64,000 bases of DNA from Pseudomonas wayambapalatensis. Lineage in GTDB: Bacteria; Pseudomonadota; Gammaproteobacteria; Pseudomonadales; Pseudomonadaceae. The position numbers and the translations under genes are program-made. The DNA lies in the NCBI GenBank assembly GCA_014268975.2, contig CP077096.1, positions 3,881,501 to 3,945,500 on the forward strand. Reading direction: 5' to 3'. Position 1 is the first letter of the stretch; every line of letters starts with the position of its first letter. Below, one piece after another: positions 8,188 to 15,973 of the stretch. Under the pieces are notes generated by a model. That model was not told where the DNA came from. It did not search any database and saw nothing but the letters and a program-made list of their open reading frames with translations.

Positions 8188-8227
8188 TTGACAGAAAAAG
8201 TCAGCACCTTTCAGATTTACTGAAAGG
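8188..8227 (+). promoter_or_regulatory. LysR-gene promoter element and RBS-overlapping palindrome
   Basis: TTGACA at 8188-8193 is a perfect -35 element. Downstream, CCTTTCAG (8207-8214) and CTGAAAGG (8220-8227) form a perfect 8-base palindrome around ATTTA. Its right arm runs into the ribosome site (AAAGGAGA) of the LysR gene, so it could act as an operator or as an RNA hairpin that hides the site. Confidence 0.5.
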
Positions 8228-8235
8228 AGACTTGC

Positions 8236-9114
8236 ATGAACTTTTCCAGCGACAACATCCAACTGTTCCTCGCCGTGCTCGACCGCGGCTCGTTCTCTGC
8301 CGCCGCACGGGTACTGGGACGGGTGCCGTCGGCGGTCAGCATGGCAATCGGCAATCTGGAGGCAGAACTGGGCTACGCCCTGTTCGAGCGCGGTGCCCGC
8401 GAGGTGCGCGCCACCGACCGCGCCCGCGCCCTGGAGCCGCACGCGCGGCTGATCGCCGAGCAACTGGGGTTGCTGCAAGTGCATGCGCTCGAACTGTCGC
8501 GAGGGCTGGAAAGCAGCCTGGCCATCGCCGTGGTGCCGGACATCGACCCCCGTCCACTGCTGACAGCCATCGCCCGGCTGGGCGAGCGCTACCCGCTGCT
8601 CGACATCGAACTGCTCAGTGCCCCGCAGGAGGACGCCCTGCAACTGCTCGACAGCGGCCGCGTCAGGTTGTGCCTGGCCTTTGCCGGGTTGCAGGTCGAT
8701 CCGCGCCGCAGTTTCCAGCACCTGGGCACCGAGTCGCTGGTGGCCACCTTGTCGCCTCACCATCCAGCCCTGCGCCAAGGGCGTATCCGCGACCTGGAAG
8801 ACCTGGTGAACATCCGCCAGATCCTGGTGCATAGCCGTGACCTGCCACTGCGCGACACCCGCTCACTGATCGGCACCGCGCACTGGCGCACCGACAGCGT
8901 CGACCTGGCCCTGCAGATGGTCGAAGCAGGGCTGGGTTGGGGCGACCTGCCTGTGGCCAGGGTCATGCCACGGGTAGAGGCCGGCCGGCTGGTGCGCCTG
9001 GCGTTTCGCAACACCCGCAACGAGCTGCAGCTACCCGTGCATGTGCTGTGGCTCAAGGAGCAGCCACTGGGGCAGGCTGCTCGGGCGCTGGTGGAGTTGC
9101 TGGCTGCCGGCTGA
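8236..9114 (+). CDS. LysR family transcriptional regulator
   Basis: LysR regulator of 292 residues, normal length. The N-terminal winged helix is FLAVLDRGSFSAAARVLG, then PSAVSMAIGNLEAELGYALFER (residues 8-50). The C-terminal periplasmic-binding-like effector domain follows. Ribosome site AAAGGAG lies before the ATG. It is divergent from the PACE efflux gene, 101 bases away; LysR genes beside PACE transporters commonly control them, so a drug- or polyamine-responsive pair is plausible but not shown. Confidence 0.92.
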   Translation: MNFSSDNIQLFLAVLDRGSFSAAARVLGRVPSAVSMAIGNLEAELGYALFERGAREVRATDRARALEPHARLIAEQLGLLQVHALELSRGLESSLAIAVVPDIDPRPLLTAIARLGERYPLLDIELLSAPQEDALQLLDSGRVRLCLAFAGLQVDPRRSFQHLGTESLVATLSPHHPALRQGRIRDLEDLVNIRQILVHSRDLPLRDTRSLIGTAHWRTDSVDLALQMVEAGLGWGDLPVARVMPRVEAGRLVRLAFRNTRNELQLPVHVLWLKEQPLGQAARALVELLAAG

Positions 9115-9153
9115 TCCGTCCATGACCACCCGTCGGCCAGAACGACGTCTAAC

Positions 9154-9180
9154 TCAAGCATTTGGCCCGCAGGCCGATAC
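9154..9180 (+). promoter_or_regulatory. FliA (sigma-28) promoter of chemoreceptor gene
   Basis: TCAA, a 15-base gap, then GCCGATAC matches the Pseudomonas FliA consensus (TCAAG-N14-GCCGATA). It lies 73 bases before the ATG of the chemoreceptor gene. The same arrangement occurs before aer at 22540-22566. Confidence 0.75.
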
Positions 9181-9253
9181 CGATTCCGACAGGCACCGCC
9201 ACGCGCCACGAGTGCACGGCGGCCTCCCCAGCATCGGCTCAAGGTCTCGAAAC

Positions 9254-11140
9254 ATGAACCTGAAGTTCCGCCACAAGATTCTCCTCAGCGCCTGCGGTGT
9301 CGTGGTATTGGCATTCGCATTGTTCACCCTCTACAACGACTACCTGCAACGCAACACCATCCGCCAGAACATCGAATCCTCCGTGCAGCAGGCCGGCGCA
9401 CTGACGGCCAGCAGCGTGCAGAACTGGATGAGCGGACGCATCCTGATCCTGGAGAACCTCGCCCAGGATATCGCCCAGCAAGGCACCGGCAGTCAGGTCG
9501 CCGGGCTGGTCGACCAACCCTCCTACACCAGCAACTTCCAGTTCACCTACTTCGGCCAGAACACCGGACTCTTCACCCAGCGCCCCGACGCACAGATGCC
9601 CGAAGGCTACGACCCGCGCAAACGCCCTTGGTACACCGCCGCCGCGAGCGCCAACCAGACCCTGCTGACACCGCCCTACCAGGCATCGGTCGGCGGGCTG
9701 GTGGTGACCATCGCCATCCCGGTCAAGGCCCGCAGCAATGGCGAGCTGCTCGGAGTGGTCGGGGGTGACCTGAGCCTGGACAGCCTGGTCGACATCATCA
9801 ACGCCGTGGATTTCGGCGGTATCGGCCACGCTTTCCTGGTCGACCGCGAAGGGCAGGTGATCGTCAGCCCCGACAAGGACCAGCTGATGAAGAACCTCAA
9901 GGACATCTACCCCGGCAGCTCCCTGCGGGTCGAGCCGGGCATGCAGGACGTGACCCTCGGCGGCGAAGAGCGGATCGTCTCCTTCACTCAGGTCAAGGGG
10001 CTGCCTTCGGCGCAGTGGTACATCGGCCTGTCCATCGACAAGGACAAAGCCTACGCCGCCCTCGGCCAGTTCCGCAGTTCGGCCATCATTGCCATGATCA
10101 TCGCGGTGGCCGCCATCGCAGCCGTGCTCGGCCTGCTGATCCCACTGCTGATGCGCCCGCTGACCACCATGGGCCGCGCCATGCACGATATCGCCGAAGG
10201 CGAAGGCGACCTCACCCGTCGCCTGCAGGTGCAGCACAAGGACGAGTTCGGCGAACTGGCCGCAGCCTTCAACCGCTTCGTCGAGCGTATCCACGCCTCG
10301 ATCAGCGAAGTGGCCTCGGCCACCCGACAGGTGCACGACCTGTCCGAACAGGTGATGAGCGCTTCCAACGCCTCGATCAACGGGTCCGAGGAACAGAGCC
10401 TGCGCACCAACAGCGTGGCAGCGGCGATCAATCAGCTCGGCGCCGCCACCCAGGAGATTGCGCGCAACGCCGCCGAGGCCTCGCAGCACGCCAGCGGCGC
10501 CAGCGATCAAGCCAACGACGGGCGCCAGGTGGTGGAGGATGCGATCAGCGCCATGACCGCGCTGTCGCACAAGATCAGCGAGTCGTGCGAGCAGATCGAA
10601 ACCCTCAACGCCAGCACCGACGAGATCGGCAAGATCCTCGACGTGATCAAGGGCATCTCTCAGCAGACCAACCTGCTGGCGCTCAACGCCGCCATCGAAG
10701 CCGCTCGCGCCGGGGAAGCCGGGCGAGGCTTTGCCGTGGTCGCCGATGAGGTGCGCAACCTGGCACACCGCACCCAGGAGTCGGCCGAAGAGATCCACCG
10801 CATGATCACCAGCCTGCAGGTTGGCTCGCGCGAGGCGGTGCACACCATGAACGCCAGCCAGGTCTCCAGCGAGCAGACCGTGCAGGTGGCCAACCAGGCA
10901 GGTGAGCGACTGGCCAACGTGACCCTGCGCATCGGCGAGATCGATGGCATGAACCAGTCGGTGGCCACGGCGACCGAGGAACAGAGCGCAGTGGTCGAGA
11001 GCCTGAACCTGGATATCACCCAGATCAACGCCCTCAACCAGCAAGGGGTGCAGAATCTCAACGAAACCCTGCGCCACTGCGATGCCCTGAGCCAGCAGGC
11101 GGGACGCTTGAAGCAGTTGGTAGGCAGTTTCAGGATCTGA
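9254..11140 (+). CDS. Methyl-accepting chemotaxis protein, dCache type
   Basis: Transmembrane chemoreceptor of 628 residues. A first membrane helix (residues 8-28) is followed by a double-Cache periplasmic domain, with RPWYTAAASA and YQASVGGLVVT. A second helix lies around 275-300 (AIIAMIIAVAAIAAVLGLL), then a HAMP domain (RPLTTMGRAMHDIAEGEGDLTRR) and a cytoplasmic coiled coil with the hairpin tip LNAAIEAARAGEAGRGFAVV. It carries RPWY of the amino-acid dCache motif, but the usual YxD reads YQA, so amino acid binding is doubtful. The start is the ATG that gives the membrane anchor directly. A FliA promoter lies upstream. It signals through CheW/CheA to the flagellar motor; the ligand is unknown. 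Confidence 0.93.
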   Translation: MNLKFRHKILLSACGVVVLAFALFTLYNDYLQRNTIRQNIESSVQQAGALTASSVQNWMSGRILILENLAQDIAQQGTGSQVAGLVDQPSYTSNFQFTYFGQNTGLFTQRPDAQMPEGYDPRKRPWYTAAASANQTLLTPPYQASVGGLVVTIAIPVKARSNGELLGVVGGDLSLDSLVDIINAVDFGGIGHAFLVDREGQVIVSPDKDQLMKNLKDIYPGSSLRVEPGMQDVTLGGEERIVSFTQVKGLPSAQWYIGLSIDKDKAYAALGQFRSSAIIAMIIAVAAIAAVLGLLIPLLMRPLTTMGRAMHDIAEGEGDLTRRLQVQHKDEFGELAAAFNRFVERIHASISEVASATRQVHDLSEQVMSASNASINGSEEQSLRTNSVAAAINQLGAATQEIARNAAEASQHASGASDQANDGRQVVEDAISAMTALSHKISESCEQIETLNASTDEIGKILDVIKGISQQTNLLALNAAIEAARAGEAGRGFAVVADEVRNLAHRTQESAEEIHRMITSLQVGSREAVHTMNASQVSSEQTVQVANQAGERLANVTLRIGEIDGMNQSVATATEEQSAVVESLNLDITQINALNQQGVQNLNETLRHCDALSQQAGRLKQLVGSFRI

Positions 11141-11144
11141 AACG

Positions 11145-11260
11145 GCTTCACTGTTCCCCCTGTAGGAGCGGGCTTGCCCGCGAAAAAGACAGCGCGGTGC
11201 CTGGCACGGGCTACGCCCGTGTTCGCGGGCAAGCCCGCTCCTACAGGGGAACAGTGAAGC
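11145..11260. repeat. REP-like inverted pair after chemoreceptor gene
   Basis: TGTAGGAGCGGGCTTGCCCG (from 11161) and its reverse complement (ending 11245) face each other around a 37-base centre. The inverted repeat extends outward (CTTCACTGTTCCCC against GGGGAACAGTGAAG) with only one base unpaired. It follows the chemoreceptor stop and may serve as transcript end as well as REP element. Confidence 0.85.
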
Positions 11261-11282
11261 TGCCGCGTTATAACCTAATAAC

Positions 11283-11316
11283 GAACAATTCTATTTGGCT
11301 ATAAAGAACAATCTAT
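11283..11316. repeat. AT-rich direct repeat upstream of TSUP gene
   Basis: GAACAATTCTAT (11283-11294) and GAACAATCTAT (11306-11316) are near copies 23 bases apart in an AT-rich patch before the TSUP permease gene. They could be regulator half-sites in the promoter; no known motif is assigned. Confidence 0.35.
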
Positions 11317-11363
11317 ATCCTGCTCCCATCCGACAACGGGCTAGCGGGCAGATTGAGTAACGT

Positions 11364-12149
11364 ATGGATGTAGGTTCTTTCGGTTTCACCATTGCCGGGC
11401 TGGTCGTGGGTTTCATCGTCGGCATGACCGGCGTCGGCGGCGGCTCGCTGATGACCCCTATCCTGCTGTGGTTCGGTATCAACCCTGCCACCGCCGTGGG
11501 CACCGACCTGCTCTACGCGGCAATCACCAAGGCCAGTGGCGTCTGGGTGCATGCGCGCAACAAGAACATCGACTGGAAGATCACCGGCTGGCTGAGCCTG
11601 GGCAGCGTGCCCGCGGCAGCGCTGACCCTGTGGTTCCTCAGCACCCTGCATGCCGACACCTCGGCACTCAACGCCATCATCAAGCAGGGCCTGGCGGTGG
11701 TGCTGATCCTTACCGCCCTGGCGATCCTGTTCAAGTCGCGCCTGCAGGCCTTCGCCAGCAAGCATGCAGGCGATCACTACCACCTCAGCGACCGCAGCCT
11801 GAACCTCCTCACCGTGATCACCGGTGTGGTGCTCGGGGTCATGGTCACCCTGACCTCGATCGGTGCCGGCGCCCTGGGCACCGTGGCGCTGTTCCTGCTC
11901 TACCCCTTCCTGGTGACCCGGCGCCTGGTCGGCACCGAGATCGCCCACGCGGTCCCCCTGACCCTGGTCGCAGGCCTGGGCCACGCGGGTATGGGCAACA
12001 TGGACTGGTCACTGCTCGGCTACCTGCTGCTCGGCTCGCTGCCGGGCATCTACCTCGGCAGCCACCTCACCGGCCGCATCTCCGATCGTGTGTTGCGTCC
12101 CTGCCTGGCGGGCATGCTGCTGTTGATCGGCTACAAGCTGGCCTTCTGA
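11364..12149 (+). CDS. TSUP family (TauE/SafE) membrane permease
   Basis: Inner-membrane protein of 261 residues with about eight helices, of the sulfite exporter TauE/SafE (TSUP) family. The two family repeats are visible: IAGLVVGFIVGMTGVGGGSL with the GxGGGS motif and PTL-like LLWFGINPATAVGTDLLY in the first half, then VLGVMVTLTSIGAGALGTVAL in the second. Members export sulfite, sulfoacetate or other small organosulfur anions. No partner genes of sulfur metabolism lie next to it. The next gene is convergent. Confidence 0.9.
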   Translation: MDVGSFGFTIAGLVVGFIVGMTGVGGGSLMTPILLWFGINPATAVGTDLLYAAITKASGVWVHARNKNIDWKITGWLSLGSVPAAALTLWFLSTLHADTSALNAIIKQGLAVVLILTALAILFKSRLQAFASKHAGDHYHLSDRSLNLLTVITGVVLGVMVTLTSIGAGALGTVALFLLYPFLVTRRLVGTEIAHAVPLTLVAGLGHAGMGNMDWSLLGYLLLGSLPGIYLGSHLTGRISDRVLRPCLAGMLLLIGYKLAF

Positions 12150-12161
12150 TACTCCGGCGCC

Positions 12162-12707
12162 TCAGGCCGGCGCAAGACGCAGGCGCCAGATCTGTGTGCG
12201 GCTGAGTTCGAGCCGTGAGCACGGCGGGACGTCGATACACTGGTAGGCCCCGAGCGAACTGCCCAGCACTTCGACCATCGCGGCACGCATCACCATCGGA
12301 TGCGTGACGGCCCACCAGTCACCGGGCGTGTCGAACGCCTCCAGCCAGTGCGCCACGCGCTTGTGCAGCGCGGCGAAGGACTCTCCACCATGGGGCGCCG
12401 CGTCCACATCGACCTGCCACCACGCCAGGGCTTCGCGCTGCTCGCGCTGCAACTGCTTGAGCGCAACGCCCTGCCAATGCCCCATGTCACAGTCGGCCAG
12501 CGCCGTCTCGATACGCACTTCGGGGGCGAGCCAGGCGGCGGTTTCACGGGCGCGCAGTTCGGGCGCGCTGAGCACCTGCACGCCCTCGGGCACAGCGTTC
12601 AACAACGGGGCATCACCCAGCACGGGATCGTCGCTCAACGGAAATCGCCCGGTTTTCTGGGCGCGGGTCAGGGCATGGCTGATCAGGGTCAGACGGACGG
12701 CTTTCAC
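12162..12707 (-). CDS. Histidine phosphatase superfamily protein with altered catalytic motif
   Basis: Protein of 181 residues with the phosphoglycerate-mutase-like fold. The expected LIRHG motif reads LISHAL: the catalytic His is kept, but the preceding Arg is Ser and the Gly is Ala. Other marks remain, namely ELRARETAAWL (second Arg) and VTHPMVMRAAM (second His). GTG at 12707 with GAGAG upstream is preferred to a TTG 18 bases earlier. Loss of the first Arg, which holds the phosphate, suggests weak or altered activity. It is convergent with the TSUP gene and divergent from the heme oxygenase gene. Confidence 0.82.
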   Translation of the reverse strand: MKAVRLTLISHALTRAQKTGRFPLSDDPVLGDAPLLNAVPEGVQVLSAPELRARETAAWLAPEVRIETALADCDMGHWQGVALKQLQREQREALAWWQVDVDAAPHGGESFAALHKRVAHWLEAFDTPGDWWAVTHPMVMRAAMVEVLGSSLGAYQCIDVPPCSRLELSRTQIWRLRLAPA

Positions 12708-12802
12708 CTTGGAGCTCTCTGGCAATGAGGATTAGGGCATTGAGGAACGCTGCGCTAGGATCGCCAGTCTAACCCAGGCAATTAGCCATCAGAGTCGATT
12801 CG

Positions 12803-13408
12803 ATGACCATCACCTCCCGCCCTCCTCCCGGTCCTGTCCTGCTCGCGCTGCGTGAAGGTACGCAGGCCTGCCACAAGACACTGGAGGCACGCCTGCCATT
12901 TTTCAGCGAAGGTTTCGACCACGATGCCTATCGCCGCCTGATCGAGGCGTACTACGGCTTTCACGCACCGCTCGAAGCATTGTTGGCGACGCACCAGGGC
13001 AGTGAGCGCAACAAGGCTGGGGCACTGTGCCGCGACCTGCAGGCACTCAAGCTGAGTGCCGAGCAGATAGACGCGCTGCCGCTGTGCCGGGACTTGCCCG
13101 CCATCACCGATGAGGCCAGCGCGCTGGGTGTGATGTACGTACTGGAGGGCTCCACCCTCGGTGGCCAGGTGCTCAAGCGTGCCATGGCGCAGCGCCTGGG
13201 TATCGACGCCGACAGCGGCGGTGGTTTTCTCGATGTGTATGGCAGCGCCACCGCCAGCCAGTGGCGCGGCTTTCTCGAACGCCTGGATCGGCACCCCCTG
13301 CCACCCGAAAACCAGGCCCGCACCGTGGCTGCGGCAGTCGCTACCTTCACCTGCTTCGAGCGCTGGCTGGAGCAGCGCGCGGTGTTGTTGCAGGCAATTG
13401 AATGCTAA
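12803..13408 (+). CDS. Biliverdin-producing heme oxygenase
   Basis: Soluble heme oxygenase of 201 residues, opening the heme ring to biliverdin, iron and CO. The proximal His lies in LREGTQACHKTLE (about residue 24) and the flexible distal-helix stretch is VMYVLEGSTLGGQVL. The sequence style is that of BphO, which normally supplies chromophore to a bacteriophytochrome. No bphP gene follows here; instead a ferric siderophore receptor gene lies downstream on the opposite strand. The protein could therefore serve iron recovery or a phytochrome encoded elsewhere. Confidence 0.88.
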   Translation: MTITSRPPPGPVLLALREGTQACHKTLEARLPFFSEGFDHDAYRRLIEAYYGFHAPLEALLATHQGSERNKAGALCRDLQALKLSAEQIDALPLCRDLPAITDEASALGVMYVLEGSTLGGQVLKRAMAQRLGIDADSGGGFLDVYGSATASQWRGFLERLDRHPLPPENQARTVAAAVATFTCFERWLEQRAVLLQAIEC

Positions 13409-13446
13409 GCGCCACCGTTGATCGACCTGAAAAACGTCACATACCC

Positions 13447-13579
13447 TGTAGGAGCGGGCTCGTCCCGCGATCGGGCGCGAAGCGGCCGTAGATCAGGCAA
13501 CCGGGGTATTCCTGAAACACCTCGAAGCCCGGTTTTACGGCCGCTACGCGCCCGATCGCGGGACGAGCCCGCTCCTACA
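13447..13579. repeat. Large REP-like inverted repeat between heme oxygenase and fepA
   Basis: Arms 13447-13479 and 13547-13579 are perfect reverse complements over 33 bases, starting with TGTAGGAGCGGGCTCGTCCC, and pair on for about 12 more bases with one mismatch (AGCGGCCGTA). It lies between two convergent genes and may end both transcripts. Confidence 0.9.
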
Positions 13580-13583
13580 CATA

Positions 13584-15779
13584 TCAGAACGAAATATTCA
13601 ACGCCGCAAACAGCGCCCTGCCCGGCTGGTTGTAGGTGTTGGCACCTGCGCTGCTGGCATTGCCGCCGCGCAGGATCTGCTTGTCGAACAGGTTGTTCAC
13701 CCCCACCCGTACATCGTAGTTGGCGTTGAACCTGTACCCGGCACTGACATCCACCAGCCCATAGGCCTCGACGTCCTTCTGCGCCGCATCGTCATAGCGC
13801 TCCTGGGTGCGATAGTTCCAGGTCGGCGACTTCTGCTTGCCGAACCAGGTGCCCGCCAACTGCAGCGACAGCTTGTCGGTCGCGCGCCAGTCCAGGGTGG
13901 TGTTGACTGTGTACTCGGGGATCACCGACAGCGGCTCGCCAGTCTCACGGTTGTCGTTGTCGAGCATCCAGGTCAGGTTGGTGTTCCAGTCCAGGCTCGG
14001 GGTCAGCTCGATGAACAGGTTGCCCTCGAGACCTTCCACCCGCGCCTTGCCGGCGTTCTCCCACTGGGTCACACGGCTGCCGCCATTGATCGCGTAGACC
14101 ACATCGGTGCCGCCGATGATCTTGTTCTGGTAGTCGTTGCGGAAATAGGTCGCGCTGGTGCGCCAGGTGCCGCGGTCATACAGCAGGCCGATCTCCTTGT
14201 TGACGCTGATCTCAGGCTTGAGGTCGGCGTTGCCCTGCAGGTAACAGCCGCCGGAGTTGGTCTGCCGCACGCTGCAGCCATTGCCGCGGCTGTAGAGCAG
14301 GTAGTTGGGGTTGGACTGGTACAGGTTCGGCGTCTTGTAGGCACGGGCGATGCCGCCCTTGAAGGTCAGTTCGTCGGTGATCTTGTGCGACAGGTTCAAG
14401 CTGGGGCTGAAGTTGTCGCCGAACGTCTCGTGGTGATCGAAACGCAGGCCAGGAGTGACGGTGGTTGCGCCGATGATGATGTTGTCCTCGACGAACAAGG
14501 CATGGCTGCGTGCCTGCATCTTCGAATCGCTGCGGTCGAAGCCTTCGATCGCGTTGTTGCCAGTACCTGTTGGGTCGGAGCTTTGCGGACGGAGCGAGCC
14601 CTGGTCATTGAGGGTTTCATAGAGGTACTCGCCGCCGACGGTCAGCACGTGCTCCGTGGCACCCATTGCGAACGGCAGGTTGACCTCGCTCGACAGGCGC
14701 GTGTTGCGCAAGCGCGAGAATGCCGCATCGTTGCCGTTGATCGCCCCTTCGGTACGCCCGGCCATGCCCTCATTCAAGCGCCAGTTGCGCACGTATTCAT
14801 AGGCCAGCACGGTCTTGCTGGTGCCCCAGGTGAAATCACCCAGGTGGGTCAGGTCGTAGGTGTTGCGCTGCATCACGTTGGTCTCGTGGCCATACAGGCT
14901 GGAGATCAGTTCCGGGTTGCCACCGCCGTTGCTGTTCATGGTGTCGCCAGCGTAGATATTGCCCTGGCGGCTGTAGCCTGCGCTCATTTCCAGGCGATGC
15001 TCGTCGTTGAGCTTCCAGCTCAGCAGGCCGTTGATATCCTTGTTGCGCACGCCCTCGCGCCCGGCAACGGTCGAGCTGCCAGCGTGGCCGGCGTTAATGT
15101 CCAGGTCGTCGGCGTCGGTCTTGGCCAGGCCGCCGTAGAGACGAAAACCAAGCGTGTCGGTCAGGCCGCCACCGAGGTTGAAGTTGGCCCGGCGGCTGGC
15201 GCCCTCGGCGCTGTCCTCCGGCATCAGGGTGTACAGGCTGACATTGCCCTTGAGTGCTTCGCTGGGGCGCTTGGTGATGATGTTGACCACCCCGCCCATC
15301 GCACCCGAGCCATAGCGCGCCGCCGCAGGGCCACGCAAGATCTCGATGCGCTCGACCGCTTCGGCTGGCACCCAGTTGGTTTCGCCGCGGGTATCGCGGT
15401 CGCCGTTCCAGCCATAGCGCACCGCGTTGCGTGCACTCGATGGCTTGCCATCGATCAGGATCAGGGTGTTTTCCGGGCCCATGCCGCGCAGGTCGATCTG
15501 CCGGTTGTTGCCACGGGCGCCACTGGCACTGTTACCGGTGAGGTTGACCCCCGGTTCGCGGCGGATGATGTCGGACAGGTCATTGGCCGGCGGGCGGCGC
15601 TTGATGTCCTCTTCGGTGATGACCGACGATCCCAGCGCCTGGCGCGCTTCGCGCTCGGCGGTCACCAGCGTATCCTCGATTACCAGCGCCTGCTCGGCGA
15701 ATGCTGAAGTCGCTGCCACAGGCGCGGCCAGGGCGACGATGGCCAGGGCCAGGCGGTGCGGGGAAGATCGGATGTGCAT
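13584..15779 (-). CDS. fepA: TonB-dependent ferric siderophore receptor, FepA/PfeA type
   Basis: Outer-membrane receptor of 731 residues for a ferric catecholate siderophore. A signal peptide ends near ATSAFA (residue 28). A TonB-box-like DTLVTA follows, then the plug domain (DLSDIIRREPGVNL, RGPAAARYGSGAMGGVVNI) and a 22-strand barrel that ends in the usual C-terminal Phe. It looks most like PfeA/FepA (enterobactin). ATG at 15779 has AGGAG upstream and begins the signal peptide; 22 extra upstream codons look unreal. A Fur-box match lies 104 bases upstream. No siderophore export or esterase genes are adjacent; many pseudomonads use such receptors to take foreign siderophores. Confidence 0.92.
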   Translation of the reverse strand: MHIRSSPHRLALAIVALAAPVAATSAFAEQALVIEDTLVTAEREARQALGSSVITEEDIKRRPPANDLSDIIRREPGVNLTGNSASGARGNNRQIDLRGMGPENTLILIDGKPSSARNAVRYGWNGDRDTRGETNWVPAEAVERIEILRGPAAARYGSGAMGGVVNIITKRPSEALKGNVSLYTLMPEDSAEGASRRANFNLGGGLTDTLGFRLYGGLAKTDADDLDINAGHAGSSTVAGREGVRNKDINGLLSWKLNDEHRLEMSAGYSRQGNIYAGDTMNSNGGGNPELISSLYGHETNVMQRNTYDLTHLGDFTWGTSKTVLAYEYVRNWRLNEGMAGRTEGAINGNDAAFSRLRNTRLSSEVNLPFAMGATEHVLTVGGEYLYETLNDQGSLRPQSSDPTGTGNNAIEGFDRSDSKMQARSHALFVEDNIIIGATTVTPGLRFDHHETFGDNFSPSLNLSHKITDELTFKGGIARAYKTPNLYQSNPNYLLYSRGNGCSVRQTNSGGCYLQGNADLKPEISVNKEIGLLYDRGTWRTSATYFRNDYQNKIIGGTDVVYAINGGSRVTQWENAGKARVEGLEGNLFIELTPSLDWNTNLTWMLDNDNRETGEPLSVIPEYTVNTTLDWRATDKLSLQLAGTWFGKQKSPTWNYRTQERYDDAAQKDVEAYGLVDVSAGYRFNANYDVRVGVNNLFDKQILRGGNASSAGANTYNQPGRALFAALNISF

Positions 15780-15882
15780 CGGTACATCTCCTGAAATCGT
15801 GTGCGAGAAGCAAGCCACGCCCCGGTCGGCGGGCCCCTCGCCCACCGGCCCGGCAAAAGGCGGGTCCGTCAGGGATGGTGAA

Positions 15883-15901
15883 TATAACGATTCTCAAATA
15901 G
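15883..15901 (-). promoter_or_regulatory. Fur box upstream of fepA
   Basis: TATAACGATTCTCAAATAG (reverse CTATTTGAGAATCGTTATA) resembles the 19-base Fur consensus GATAATGATAATCATTATC, in an AT-rich stretch before the receptor gene. It implies repression by iron-loaded Fur. Confidence 0.6.
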
Positions 15902-15973
15902 GTTTAAATCTTATTTACGAAATTTACAGATTGCCCGTAAACCCGCCTGGCAGACTCCCGTACCGGAGGCGGG

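Noticed and set aside
9239..11077. A 612-codon minus-strand open frame opposite the chemoreceptor gene
   Set aside because: Shadow of the MCP coding bias; no recognisable protein features.
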